A stretch of DNA of 64,000 nucleotides from Omphalotus guepiniiformis. Its lineage: Eukaryota; Basidiomycota; Agaricomycetes; Agaricales; Omphalotaceae. The notes beneath the pieces are model-generated. The model was given only the letters and a program-made list of their open reading frames with translations. It was not told the origin of the DNA and searched no databases. Made by a program: the position numbers and the translations under genes. Each line of letters starts with the position of its first letter. Within the stretch, counting starts at the first letter, position 1. The stretch covers positions 1,860,001-1,924,000 of the forward strand of contig JAQOOI010000079.1 of NCBI GenBank assembly GCA_028554645.1. Direction: 5' to 3'. Below are positions 1 through 12,413 of the stretch, one piece after another.

Positions 1-2349
1 GTATATACCCTTACTGATAAGCGCCACGTGTGGAGCATCGCAGTCGGTGTAAGTACCGTACCAGAGGAGACCAGAGGCTTGCTAGACCAGAAGACCAGAA
101 GGATACGAAACTGAAAACACCGAAACACCGTAAGAGTTTGGGGGTTCGTATTACATCAGCCAGAAAGAAAACCGAAGCATACATAAGTAGGTCATTTGAG
201 TCCTGGGGAGGTCGGTATGTGTGTGTGTGTAGGTGTGTGGGGGAGGGGAACCCAACAAAAACCCGTGTCAATGATCGAACCATTGAAGGAATTCCAACAA
301 ACCCATCAGGGATTTCTTCAGAACGTCAACCGCGGAAGACTTCTTCATGGCAAAGCCAGAGATTGTATCGTTATCTATTTTGAACCCCGAGGTGTTGATT
401 TCTTCTGAGACCTAGACTATATGCTATGTAGGAGTCCCAGTTGTACCGGGAATTGACTGCGTTACTTTCTATCTCATCGGAATTCCCAGTTCCGAGCCTT
501 CCGAGACTTCCGAGACTTCCGAGCTATTCCGCTTGAATATCCCGCTCAAAGCCGATGGATTGACCCATGTACTATGTTAGTACTAGTTGGCAGTAGTTGC
601 GGCGGTGGCTCCACATCGGAAGGATCGTATGATATGTATTGAATATTGATATGATACGATAATGATGTGAGTGGCGGTCTGTGGCGGTTCGTCGGTGAGA
701 GCAGCGTCAACTCATGAGAGAAGTGCGAATGACAACTGAATTAGTTTGTATAGCTCCCGTAGGTGAACTTCTGCGAGGATCATCATCTCCTTTGGAGCAA
801 CAGACACCTCTTATCGCCCTTATCGCCGTTTATTCGAGAAGAGAGCAATCTGAGAGAACAATTCGCACAATGACAGTGGTGCAGTCACTGTTCCGAACGC
901 CAGATTCAATGGAACATGAGAGGGAGGAATTCGAGTGGATTGATGGCATGGTGCATGATGAGTCAGATTGTCAGATTGACCCAACGAATTCTGGTGTCCG
1001 GTGAATCTTAGAATAGACTGATGAGGCACAAGCTCAAGTTCCCTTGCGGTAAGTTTACTGCCATTTCGGTGCCAATTGGACAGAGCCACGGCGGAGCGAG
1101 AGTAACGGGGGGAAAAGGGGTTGAAACTTTCAAACGAATTCCAAGTTGAGATGAAGCAAAACCTTGGAAGGGTTACCGTTGAGGGGTGGTGGCTAGCGCG
1201 AGCTATGTAGCTATGCATACAAATCTTCCAAGACGTAACGTTCCCGGCGGTTGAACAGGAAGAAACTGCTAAAAAGCCAAGTCAGCTATGTATAAGTATA
1301 ACAAAATGACAAATCTGGCGTACCGCAAAGTCGTTTAGAGCTAGGTTAACCCATACGAGGGGATTGCGGCGAGAAATCGAGAATCGAGAGGCATGGTAGG
1401 GTTGGAGGACATGTGCCGCACACTCGTAAGAGAACCCCTCCCTACCCTACCCTCCCCCTCTGGTCGTCCCGACAGAATCTTCATCTTCACGGTAACGGAT
1501 AACTTCACCACCACCCCCAAATGTTGACCAGCCGTATTGACTAGTAACATGATCACAAGAAGCAGCATTTGCCAGCCTCGCCTCGCCTCGCCTCAGAAGG
1601 GGTATACGTATATGTATGTGTGTAGCATAGCTACGCCGAAGGAGAAGACTCGGATTCGAAGCAGCGTTATGCCATTGCCAAGAGTTGGCAGGTGGTATTG
1701 AACGTCGAATGTCGAGCGAACGAGATTCGAGAATGAAATGGCGAGATGTCTCGAGATGTGTGCTAGGAGCCTAGATCAAAGATTCAAGATTCGGACACCT
1801 GTGGGGGTATTTGATATTCATCTTGTTTGTAGGTCTCTCTGTTGTTTTCCCCGCACGGGGTACTCAGTAGAACGAATTGCGTTGCATCTCAGAACGTACC
1901 CGATACATCTTGGGTTGCAGCTAACGAGTTTTCTTGATTTCTTCTAAGAAATGAACCGTATCCAGTTCAGTGGATTGGATTGTACAAGCTTTGATGTTTC
2001 GTGGAGAAGTAACCACTACGTGTGTTGGACCAATAGGTGAAGCAGGGAAGTGTGTAACCCATACGTCGACTCGTGGGATGGGGTCAGTTCATCCGGTTAC
2101 CGGTTAATTTAGAGCCGGAAGCTGCAGTAAAAGTGCGCATGCACTCGGGTTCAAGCTGAAAACCGTTGACAACATCTGGCCATGTAAAAATACAAAATAC
2201 AAAATCTTATAAATAAGTAGATAGTCCCTCGTACCCGCCACGCTTCAACGCATCAACTAAGCCTAGAACACCTATAGATGATGCTATATGACCTTCAAGT
2301 TAGTAAAGCTCCAAACAAAGTATCATTGAGTGGACTCGGATGAACGTAC
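1..2349. other. Stretch without a recognisable gene
   Basis: I see no frame longer than about 130 codons here and none that reads like a known protein or joins convincingly across introns. The stretch contains a short TTCCGAGAC tandem repeat (about 487-531), a GCCTC repeat (about 1573-1594) and a TG-rich run (about 217-240). It may include the unresolved 3' end of the minus-strand gene that begins at 4103. Confidence 0.5.
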
Positions 2350-4103
2350 CTTCGATCCGGATTTCGAGCCAGTCTTTCCTCCACGGCTGGTCTGAAAGGA
2401 AGGGAAGATCAGTTTACATTCAACACTGAAAACACGGATTACATGAATGTACCTTGCCCTTTGTCAATTTAGGGAGGTGGTGGCTCGACTGCGTGCGTAT
2501 GAAGGATAGGTTAGGTTGATATCGAAGAAGGAGAAACAGGAATGAAAATTGAAATAAGTCGTACCTTTGTGTGCTTAGGGGAGGAAGCTGCCTTTGTGTG
2601 ATGAGGTGAGGCAGCCTGGGTGGGTTTATGAGTCGAAGCCGCCGCCTTTATTGTGTGTTTGGGTTTGGGAGTCGCCGTGTGTTTGTGGGTTGCAGCCGCC
2701 TTCGTTGTGTGTTTGGGATTCGCACCCGCCTTAGTTGTGTGTTTGGGATTCGCACCCGCCTTCGTTGGCTTTGGAGTAGCATGCTTCGTAGAAGAGTGAG
2801 AGGCGGACTTATGAGCGCTTGATTTCTTAAATAACATTTTGTGTCAGCCTCACCGCTATGTCATACGATGCAAAAAAAAGACAAACCGGGCAGTCTGAAG
2901 CCTTGCTTTTCGGCGAAGACATAGACTTGGTTTTTGAGCGCCCGATGAGACCATCAAAATAGCTGCGAACTTGAGACCACCGACCCGAGTCGCGTCTGTA
3001 GTTGCAGTTGTAGTAATAAGTCCCAGCAGGTGTACCAGGTGCTACATAGGGAGGTTGTTGGGCGGCAGCAGTTTGCGCCCTGGATCAGAATTAGCGTGGA
3101 TCCCACAACAACCAATGAAATAAAATGAAATGTTTACTTTCGTATTACGCTGTCCAGTTGACGCTTATAACGAGAGTCGAATCCGGATGAGAAACCGTTT
3201 CCGGTGCCTACGATGCCATCCAGTTCGTCACTGATTGTCTTTGCAATTTTGAGTCCTGGATATGATCGATGCGCCTTGAGTTCTGTGAGATACTTGACAA
3301 GCCCATTCTAGTCATCGGGTAGCATTTCGTCTAAATCAGTGTTGTATTTTGATCAACGACTCGGAGTGACATACCAAAGCTTTGCTAGTTGTATCAGACA
3401 GCGTTGGTGTCCGGGGACCAAAGTATTTTCCTTTCACGTTGTTGACCATGGCAGGAATATAGACGATATTATCACCACCGTTGATGAACTTTTTGAATTG
3501 ACTGAAGTGAGGTGGGCTTGCTGCGAAAATTTGACAGGCGGCGCTGCCAGCTCTAAGTTCATTTGCTATGAATTGTAGCTCTACGATGCTGCGAGAAACT
3601 TAGCCTTGTAGGACATGATATCAGGGATGGGGCCAGAAACTTACTGGTCTGAAGGTTGAGTAACATGAACAAGTCAGAAATGAGATGCAGAGAAAATCGT
3701 GCTCGAACACATACCACATTGGGAGTCGGAAACTTTGTTCTGTAGATATATGTATCTCAGACTCCATTCCAAGTTTTAAAAAAATGAGGAAAGGTATTCG
3801 ACGTACAGGTAGCAACCTCAAGCTCCCGTCTCTAGGATCGTTCGGATGACGAAAGTCGTACGTCGTTCCTCGGCACGAGAGAGCGCTCTTCCGTAGACCG
3901 AAATCTCGACCGCAAGCACACGGTGCCGCTCCCCCATCATTACACCTTCTTGCGCGGGGAACGATGGATGCTTCCTTCCCAGCGACAGGTTCGTCGTTGG
4001 TGATAGACGCACCAACGTCCTGAACAGGAGCCGCGTCGACAAGAGACGCGAAGAGATGCGGCGTGGCTAGAACTGCACAGAGGACAGACGTTGAGATTAA
4101 CAT
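2350..4103 (-). CDS. Secreted Cys-rich protein with basic repeat tail, copy 1
   Basis: Function unknown. The start at 4103 is chosen because the paralogues begin at the equivalent Met and because it opens a signal peptide (about 25 residues, ending near VDAAP). A small Cys-rich part with CNDG and CACG follows. Exon 1 ends near 3810. The next exon ends SDSQC, then comes a 4-nt exon (3645-3648), then an exon starting HIVELQFIANEL (about 3380-3590). A domain with IAKTISDELDGIVGTGNGF lies about 3130-3310, then a Tyr-rich part with YYYNCNYRR (about 2890-3080). The tail is a Lys/His/Thr/Ala repeat built on PKHTTKAGAN-like units (about 2560-2840), followed by a Gly/Ser/Lys exon ending at 2350. The last exon is unresolved. 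It is divergent from the F-box-like gene at 5444, an arrangement repeated at 38.7-42.7 and 43.0-46.9 kb. Confidence 0.6.
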
Positions 4104-5443
4104 GATGGGTTTGGAATATTTCGTTGGATTAATGCGATAGATAGACGTGCAATGCAAACAGGGAAGAGAAGATTGAGGGATTAGATATGAGTGAGAAGGA
4201 GTTACCAGGAAAGCGCCAGCGCTCTGAGGGAATACAGCCATGGCTCAGCTGGATTTTATAGTGAATCCAAGAGTGGTGAACAAATTGGTTGAATTCCAGG
4301 GTGTAGGCCCCCGGTTGGAAAGGTCACTGCACGCACGATACGATGCGGCCAAGATGCGAAAATTCCAGTCTGCAGCCCCCCGTTGGAGAGGTCACCCGAA
4401 GGAAAAAGTGTCATGTTTACTTTCGCAATGTGATACGTTGATCGTAGGCTCACTAAACCAGTACGCAGGTGAGTTGCACGCCGAAAGTTTGGCCATAGGT
4501 ATATCGTTCATCCTGGAGAAAAACAGGAGATGTCAAGATGGCTTCATGAGATACCGTAAATCAGGCCTTACGTCGATGTTTGTGAAGAACACCCGCACTT
4601 CCTCTGATTAAGGAGTACTGCCACCTTTCCATACAAGGACTTGGGAACGCGTAAAGTAAATCCCTTGAATGATATTACAGAGATCTTTCAACCGTGGTTC
4701 AAAACTACGCCGCTTGAAATTACAGCAAGGGGGCCGCCAGAAGCACCAGACAATTCAACTATGGGTGTACGAGTTAGCGACCCACGAGTGATAAATCATA
4801 GAGCACGATCAAAGTTCCACATACATAGTAGATAGTTCATGCAAATGTCCTTCGGACAGAAAGCAGCAGGAGAGAGCTGCTATACACATTCGTGCCTTAG
4901 GAAAGGAGAATCTCGCTTACTGACCCTAGTATAGGCCGCAAACAAAGTCCTGGAGTTGAATTCACTCTACAGGCAGAATTACGGTTCAAATTGGTTGTCT
5001 CGAGTCCGACTTTCGTATCCGGGGCTTCGTTCTGGCGAGGTCATTATGGTCGTCCGAATAAGATCATGATGAGGCTGTTAAAAGACCAAGATAGATACTA
5101 TCACGTTCATAAGAGTATCTTCGAAAGGAAGTAAGCATTCGCTAGTTCTCGAAGAGATGATGGTGGTCGGCTTGTACGCGACCATGGCGTGACCATCAAC
5201 GACACCCGGCACGGTTATATGAAGAAGCCGGTAATGGCCTCCAACACCCAATGAACTTGTCGACCATCATCATCTTACGGAGCCCAGTCTTAGATCATAG
5301 ATGCAGTACACCTGTACATCGAGTGCTGATGTCGTTCAAAGTTATTCCGTCAAGATTGATACGGCACACACCGCAGCAAAGTTGGTTAAGAACTATCGGC
5401 TTGGATAGACGCGTTGAACAAACTTGACATTTCGCTGGACAAG
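4104..5443. promoter_or_regulatory. Shared upstream region of the divergent pair, copy 1
   Basis: This is 1.3 kb between two divergent genes with no convincing coding frame. Its left edge resembles the regions at about 40.38 and 44.62 kb upstream of the paralogous secreted genes, so the whole region was probably duplicated with the genes. No specific promoter element is identified. Confidence 0.4.
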
Positions 5444-6841
5444 ATGGGCGTATTCTCAACCTTTTGTGCTTTCTGGTGCGCTTGTTTAATGCTTGTATCT
5501 GCTTCTCATGGATTCTGATCCATATATGCTTCTAAAATAATAGTTCTGGGCCTCTGGACGATGCATACGAGTCATGGCATGAATACCTGAAAGGCGATAG
5601 TGCTGTTTACCCTCCTGGAGATGGCGAATGGTACAATCCTCCAGGGTATCCGGTCCCCACGAAAGAACAGTCCGAAATCATTCGTATCACTCCGCAGGAC
5701 GGAGAATACTGGAATGACTGGGTATGCATTGGACCTCTATGGCAGCCGAGTTATGTATCTCCGGCATGGTAAGAGATATTTCCCTCCTATATTCATGGTC
5801 AACTGACTAGCAATCGTTTATAGCACAGAAGATTCATATGGCGGTATCTTTATTGACGACGAGGATATTACAGACCAGATCGAACGAACATCTCGCTTTC
5901 ATCGCGGATGTCTTTCGCTTTTCTGTCGGTTCACAAATTCAAACCCTCAATCGCTTTATGAAAGCCTCTATGCTGAAGGCTCTGAACATCTCCGCCTCAA
6001 TTATGGAAATGGGTTATTGCATTGCATTGCATACTATCACATGGAAGGGCGCGCTGGGCAGTCCTTCAACTATGCCGTCGAGAGGCAGACACCGTTAGAG
6101 AACGGTGCGGGGTATTCGAGCTGGCTTGACCCAGAGACGATGGAGGAGTGCAACTGGCTACTTGCGCGACCTACTGTCTTTCCTGTGGTACCAGATACCC
6201 CAGGTCTCGTAGCATCCACTGGTGAAAACGTGGCGCTCAAAACAACTACCTCTTCTTCCCCTAGTTCGGCTGCATCTAAAGTTCTCAACATCCCAGAACT
6301 CCTTGACATTCTTCTATCTGCCCTTATCGAGCCTCTTCCGAAAACGACAATATCTGAGGAGAAGTCTAAATCGAGTACTCCTCCGTCCCTTGCTACCTCC
6401 ACTCGTGTATTGCTCGGCCTGCTGGCCGTTAACAAATCGATCCGAAACCATATTTTGGCTTCACGACAAGATTTATTCTTGTCTCTCGCATGGCAGCACG
6501 CCTGGATGCTCCCTTGTACTCCGCTGGACGGACAATCTTGGGCTCAAGTCAACCCTTCGATTCCTCTGTCGGAGTTACGTCCATCCTTTGGCTCTGACAC
6601 GCAATGTCACTACCAGCCTGCGAGTCGGGATTGGCGGGCTTATCTGGTGACGTTCTTGCGCAAGGATGTCCCGCACGTACGAAATCGGTGGAGAATGTAT
6701 AGGATGGCGATGCAGTTTGCTTTGGGAAAGAAAATGTCGGCGCAAAAGGTGTGGAAGTGGCACTGCGGAGATCTGTCTTATGTTCCTATGCCGTTTGAGG
6801 AAGGGAAGGAAGAAGGTTGGGAGGTTCCGGTTCCCTCTTAG
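5444..6841 (+). CDS. F-box-like protein, copy 1 (diverged)
   Basis: Three exons: 5444-5475, 5544-5768 and 5824-6841, giving 424 residues. The same exon pattern (a 32-nt first exon with both introns in phase 2) occurs in the copies at 41246, 45446 and 51782. The N-terminus MGVFSTFCAFCSGP matches a fungal family that usually starts MGC-x4-C-x2-C, but Cys3 is Val here. The middle contains PPGYPVPTKE, a YGGIFIDDED block and SRFHRGCLSLFCRF. An F-box-like helix pair starts IPELLDILLSAL (about residue 245), with LLAVNKSIRNHI after it. The C-terminal part (FLRKDVPHVRNRWRMYRMAM) is the most conserved. If the F-box is real it would recruit substrates to an SCF ubiquitin ligase; this is inference. It is the most diverged of the four intact copies. 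Confidence 0.75.
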
Positions 6842-7104
6842 ATAAAAGAGTAGTGGCATATTCTTGATGTATTTGTACGTTTGACTATTAATTGCATGAG
6901 TAAATAATATCACACATTGCATTGAACGGGATACATTCGTATGAGAAAAGACAGGTGATAAAACTGGGAAAACTCTGAATTTTACAGAAAGGTGTATAGG
7001 CTCGTGAGCTGGTAGTGCCCTCAAACACGGTTTGCCTTAGACGCCCGGTTTGGTACACCATTCGAGCCTATGCATAACATCTCCGTGAGCTGACGGAGAT
7101 TATA

Positions 7105-7440
7105 CCGAGCATTCTTCCGCGCTGGAATATGAAGCTAAGTTTGGCGAGTGTTTCAGGTATGATGAAGAGGGCCGTGATTCGAGTTTGGCGAGTATCAACA
7201 TGCCAAACGCGCAATTCCGCGGAAAATAAGGGAAGTGGCCTGAGGTACAGCCTCATCCCGACGGGCATTCTTCCGAGCATTCCTCCGTACTCTAGAGCAA
7301 CTGAGCGAACATTTCAGGGATGATGAAAGGAGGCCGTAGTGATTCAATCTCGGCGAGTATCAACGTGCCATGCGCAATTCCACGAGAGAATATAGCGAGG
7401 CATTGGAAACTGAGGTTTAGCCTTTGGCGAGGATATAAAT
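7105..7440. repeat. Imperfect tandem duplication of about 165 bp
   Basis: Two diverged copies share GAGCATTC, GCGA(G/A)(T/C)(G/A)TTTCAGG, ATGATGAA and GGCGAGTATCAAC(A/G)TGCC blocks in the same order. They lie just beyond the stop codon of the minus-strand OB-fold gene. No open frame spans them. Confidence 0.5.
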
Positions 7441-7447
7441 AGGCATG

Positions 7448-8530
7448 CTAAATAGCAAGTCCGGCCATCTTCTCGAACCAGTGAACCACGGCAGCGACCT
7501 TCCTAACAGAAGCATCACTGCCTCCAAGCCGTAAATCAGGACGTAGGCGCATGTCTTCGTGCGTGTACGGCATTGTGCGGTAGCATATTTGAAGTTGAGA
7601 TTTGAGGAAAGGTGAAGCTGAGAGTGTTGGGGATGTCGAGGGGTCATAAGAGACCGTAACATCTAGAGCATCATGAAGCTCAAGGTCAGAAAGTGAAGTG
7701 TGTGAGAGAGAGAACTACTGACTTTCTATTAAGACGACGTCTCCTCGTTTCACTGATGTTCTGTCATCGTCCGAGCCACCCCAAGCTTCAGCAGTCTCTC
7801 TCCATGCTGTCAATTTACACACACTCCCTTGTTCATCCCCCAAGATCATCTTCAAAAGAGATATCTCTTCGCCGGCTTTAGGCCCTTTCTTCGTGCGAAT
7901 TGTATCGGGACCTTCGACTTCCAATACAGCCAGAAGCATAGCCACTTTATTCGAGTTTGAAGTTTTTCTCCCCGACTTGAGAATCGAAGAGAGTGAGGTC
8001 AGTGAGTGCAGACTGAAATGAAATGAGGGGAAGCGCGCGATGGAGGATGAATCAGAGTAGTTGTATGATTGAGATTCTTGAGATTCTTGAGATTCGAATT
8101 GTGTTTCTACGCGGGAGGTGTTCTTCCAGAACGAGCGTTTCGTGTTGACAGCTTCGTCTTCGGACTTTTCGACGTCTGAAGTAGGTGTAGGTGGCCATGT
8201 AATCACAGTAGATTGGTCTGTAAACGCGTATTAATCGACTGTAAAGGTAATTACACATACATACGTACCTCGATCTGCCATACTATCATCAGTAACATCA
8301 AAAGACTGCCCTCCCTGCTCTTCTTCATCGTCTCCGAAAATGACATTCTGGTACATCAATGATATTCGGCGACTCGCAGCTTCTAATGTTGCAGGTGGTG
8401 GCAGAGAGAGCTCAGATAATTGTCTTTGAATGGTTTGAGATGAAGATACAGTAGTCCATGTGTATTGAATAGGGTCTTTAGATTCCAGTAAGTCTTTTGC
8501 GGACGGTGCACCCAGGAAGACGCGGTACAT
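7448..8530 (-). CDS. OB-fold nucleic-acid-binding-type protein
   Basis: Three exons on the minus strand (8530-8269, 8217-7723, 7662-7448) join in frame with GT-AG introns to give 323 residues. The start at 8530 is the first Met after a frame without family-like sequence (MYRVFLGAPS). The first third is acidic and Ser-rich. The second exon holds the recognisable core: SSILKSGRKT, AVLEVEGPDTIRTKKGP, EISLLKMILGDEQGSVCKLTAW and VKRGDVVLIE, which reads like an OB-fold strand series. The last exon carries CYRTMPYTHEDMRLRPD and ends with KVAAVVHWFEKMAGLAI. It recalls fungal proteins related to the OB-fold part of Shieldin subunit 2 (double-strand-break repair). That link is from memory and needs a profile search. 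Confidence 0.75.
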
Positions 8531-8766
8531 GGAGGTGAAGGAAGGAAGAGAGGGGTCGGGCCGGACTAACCGTTTACAGAAGCCGACTTCGACCCTTACC
8601 CAACTTATGTAAACCAGAACCTCCCCTCGATGATATCTCCTCTCTTTAAAATGGAAGAGTTGTGAGTTTAAACGTAGGTCGCAAGTATTCTTCAAAACCT
8701 TGGAATTTGCTAAGTATAACCAGGGCATTTTAGTGGGATTCGGTCGTGCGAGCTTGGCATTCATTT

Positions 8767-8844
8767 TAATTATGTACTCGTCCTCGCGAAACAAGGTTGG
8801 ACGCTTACAATCAATATAATTATGTACTCGTCTTCGCGAAACAA
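8767..8844. repeat. Short direct duplication upstream of the membrane-protein gene
   Basis: The segment TAATTATGTACTCGTC(C/T)TCGCGAAACAA occurs at about 8767-8794 and again at about 8817-8844 with one mismatch. It lies between the divergent starts of the OB-fold gene and the membrane-protein gene. Confidence 0.7.
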
Positions 8845-9024
8845 ACGGAGAAACCGAATATGTCACTGTGTTCCTTCTTACTCTTGACGACGACGAAGGC
8901 ATTTTTACTTCGGATTTCTTCATTCATGAATGGAGGAGAAGATCCCGTATCCGCCAGAAGCTTGGTGAGTTTCAACCGTACTCGTTGGGTGAATCTGGTG
9001 CTGACGGTCTGGTGCAATATCCAG

Positions 9025-10437
9025 GTCCCTGCTCATTGCTTCTTGGATTAACCTCATTCTCTACGCTACGGAATTTCTCCTTTGTGTCTACTATTTCATC
9101 GAGTCGTCTCAACGAAAGACGAAATGGTTCATGATTTTCTCGCTGTTCGTCGACTCGCTTGGCACGGCGATGGTTTGCTGCAATGTCTACTATGTCAGTC
9201 CTCGATTCTTCTGGCTTGTATATCCGGGTAACTGACTTGAATATCTAGCCATTGGTTGTGTATAAGAGTGAGCCCGATATACGCGAAGTGGCCGCTAACA
9301 TTCGTCCTAATAACGTGAATTGATCGCAGCCATTTCTTTTGAGCCGTTCCTCAAGTGGGCAATGCCAATAACGGTGGGATCAACTTTTGTCTCTGCTATG
9401 CTTGAACAAGGATATTTCGCGTATCGTTATTGGGCTATGTGAGTTTTCACCAGCGCTGTTTCTCAGGCTGCGCACTAACAGGAGTCGCGGACAGTTCAAG
9501 GAATCGGACGGTCACTATATTCATGGTCGTCATAATCCTTGCATTGGTGGGAGCAAAGTTTATTTCCGAGAATTTCACGAATGGACGTGTTGCGATAGCC
9601 TGCTTTCAGTGTAGCTTCTTCAGTGGCGTTGTCGATAATAGGCTCAGTGAAATCGATAGAATTGGGGCGCAAGTCCGTTATGTGTGTACTTTATCTTTAT
9701 TGTCGATTTTAACCTGAATATCTTGGCAGTGTCTCTTGCGTGCTTGCAACCACCACGGATATTTTTCTGGCTGTCGTTACAGTCTGGAATCTGAGGAACA
9801 TAAGGACAGTTTATGATACTACAAAGAAGTGAGTTTCCGCATATAATCGGGCCAAATTTAATGCTTCAGTGACGGATGACTCTTTGACAGTCTAGTTCGC
9901 CGAGTATCTACGTATGCTACCGTGTACGGAGTCACAACAGCTGCTGCAACAATGCTCATGCTGTGCCTATTCTTTGTGAGCCCTGATGGTAAGTCGAAAC
10001 AATCATTGGATGAGAATTTCGTTTGACCTACAAATCACATTGCAGGATACATCATTGTGTTCTTCTGTCTAGGACGCATATACTCTTTGACTGTCTTTCT
10101 CAATTTAATCCTGCTACGCGAATGGGGCATCACTTCACCTTCCAACTCAGTAACTGCAAGTACGCAGTGCAATCCTCTTAACCAGATAGGTATGCATCAT
10201 CGACTTTCATTTACCGTCGCATGTTCATCCCTTTTGTAGACTTTAGAAACCTCGATCATGGAGATAGCACTATCAAGCAAACTCATGAATTGTCGGTACG
10301 TATATGTATCTATCTAATTCAACATTAAAATTATTCGCATTAACGTTTTATTTATGCTCCAGGAGTCTCGCAAGTCGATAGTAGAGCCGTATATGCGACC
10401 TACGCCTGCGCCAGCATTTTCGATGGACTCAATTTAG
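9025..10437 (+). CDS. Seven-helix membrane protein, DUF6534-like (5' exon unresolved)
   Basis: Nine exons join in frame: 9025-9193, 9249-9267 (19 nt), 9330-9438, 9495-9683, 9730-9828, 9891-9988, 10046-10189, 10240-10295 and 10363-10437, about 318 residues. Successive hydrophobic segments are SLLIASWINLILYATEFLL, WFMIFSLFVDSLGTAMVCC, PITVGSTFVSAMLEQGYF, VTIFMVVIILALVGAKF, CVLATTTDIFLAVVTVW, YGVTTAAATMLMLCLFFV and IIVFFCLGRIYSLTVFL. The order and the closing (K/R)-Y-x3-x-L-N motif fit the DUF6534 family of basidiomycetes, whose function is unknown. The C-terminal tail is polar. The first exon should end in phase 2 before 9025. A candidate ends at about 8979 (GEFQP), but no ATG lies in that frame, so the start is not called. 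Confidence 0.7.
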
Positions 10438-10748
10438 TTTGAATCTGAGCATGCGAGAGGGTATCTCTGCACGTCATCGAGGTTGAATTTTAGAATGTGG
10501 TGGGCCTTTATTTAAACGAGGGTCGGGACCCTCAAGGAAATAGGAATTGATACTATTCTACCGGTGTAAATATAACATAGACGTAGATAGGTTAGAATAG
10601 AAGAAACAACAGTGTTAGTATTCACCCTAAGTGGTACATCAGGTATAGACATAGTCTGTAATGGCGCGCGTGAAGGATGATTTGAACTTAAATAACCACG
10701 TCAACCGCCATGAACGATGCCAGCAGCAACGCACGTAAATAAACAAAC

Positions 10749-12198
10749 ATGGAATGGAACGACGACGAAACATGGCCGTATACTGTCCTTTCTGAACCCG
10801 ATCTTTCCTCTGAGCTCGCGAGACTTTCATTCGAATGCACTATAGGAGAAACACACTGCGTCTCGTTTCAGCCAAACGGCCTTCCGGAGAATTGGAATCA
10901 AGATAGATACGTTGTGGAAAATTTCGTTATGGACGATGGTACGACGTGGAAGTTTCGCGCTGTTTTTGACGGTTCGTGCGTAGTGCTTTCTTTCTTTTGT
11001 TGTTTCAAGGCAATAATCTAACACTTGAACCGTACACCAATCCGATTTACATAGGTCACTCGGGGCATGAAACGGTGGACTATGCGGTTGAGATTATTCC
11101 TTCCATGGTCAAAAAGGCACTCGTAGAATGTCTCGACCTCGGGAAGAGTTCTAAAATATCAGCGATTCTCTCGAATGTGATCACAACTTTCGATAATTCC
11201 ATTGCTGAAGATATTCTGGCTGTCCTTCCTTCGCGAGAGGAATTATCCAGACTGTCAGATGAAGATATTCGAATGATCATCAATGATCCCGAGCCTGGAG
11301 GAGTTAACAGCAGGAAAATGATGCGGGGCATGCAAGGTACTACCGCCGTACTAGTTCTTGTTGGGCCTGGAAGTGAGGATATGTGGATTGCAAGTCTAGG
11401 GGATAGTCAGGCTGGTGAGTAAGGACATTGCTGATTATCTTCTAACGCTGACGTTATGTTGTATGCTTGCTTTTCTCTGTGCTAAGTTCTTGGTATTCAG
11501 CAATCTTCAGGCGAATGGGAGGCGATGGTGCTTAGTTCAAACCACACTGGGTATGAAATGGAAGAGGCACAACGATTGATACGAGAGCATCCAAATGAAC
11601 CTGAAGTACTCGTAAGAGGACGCGTTCTCGGTGCCCTCGCTGTCACCAGAGGTATGTTCATCATCAACGTATGCTACTTCTGTCAACTAATGCGACAACT
11701 TTCCAAGCGATTGGAGACCATCTATATAAACTTCCACGCATATATACCGATCGAGTGTTTCTCAACGCACAACCAGGCTGGTCGCGTTCTCAACGCGACT
11801 TTGTGCATTTCTTCATCGAGCGGAATATCACACCTCCATACGTTTCGAGCTTACCTGATGTGCGCTACGTCAGTCTCACAGAAGAGAAGAAGAAGGGAAA
11901 CTCCGCTTCGAGGGCTTGTCTCATAATGTGTTCAGACGGCCTGAACGATCTTTATAACCAACACTCGGAGAAAGAGACTGATCCTAGTGACCTTGCCAAA
12001 AAGTGGATTCAAGTTTCTACCGCAGAACTTGGAGGGGCGGAGTTCGACTCTCAATTGAGAGGGTGTGGTAATCGTGCGCTCCACCTCTTACGAGACGCGT
12101 TGGGAGGTGCAGATGAGGACAAAGTGTCTAGAATGATAACTGTCGAAATGGAGGAAAAGTGGATGGACGATACCACTATACTCTTCGAGTTCTTGTGA
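10749..12198 (+). CDS. PP2C-family protein serine/threonine phosphatase
   Basis: Four exons (10749-10971, 11055-11414, 11511-11651, 11708-12198) give 404 residues. PP2C motifs appear in order: ENWNQDRYVVENF, FDGHSGHETVDY (the metal-binding DGH block, split by intron 1), GTTAVLVLVG, IASLGDSQAG, VLGALAVTRAIGD, LIMCSDGLNDL and a final WMDDTTILF (the D-D-T metal ligand). The enzyme should remove phosphate from Ser/Thr of proteins with Mg or Mn ions. The length is close to the catalytic domain plus an insert of about 60 residues (LNAQPGWSRS to LTEEKKKG). No signal peptide or membrane segment is visible. Its substrate is not predictable. Confidence 0.88.
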
Positions 12199-12413
12199 AT
12201 GCGTCCGAATGAAGAGTGGATGTGGTGCAGTGAATATTTCGGCGACCGCCGTTGGGTCGACTTCGACTTCTCTTTCACCAACATGGCTAGAGGAGGCTCC
12301 ATTGCCATTTATTATATTTAAAGGTCATAGAATGTGAGCACAAGGGATCCATCATATCAAGTTCCCACCAACAGTATCAACTTCTCTCCATATCCCTTAT
12401 CTACACACCAACG

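Noticed and set aside
755..784. CCCGTAGGTGAACTTCTGCG followed by AGGATCAT resembles the 3' end of 18S rRNA
   Set aside because: Only about 26 bases match loosely. The flanks do not look like 18S or ITS, so chance or a tiny relic is more likely.
4240..4835. Plus-strand frames of 123 and 64 codons upstream of F-box copy 1
   Set aside because: They lie in the shared upstream region, have no counterparts in the paralogous regions at 40.4 and 44.6 kb, and show no protein-like features.
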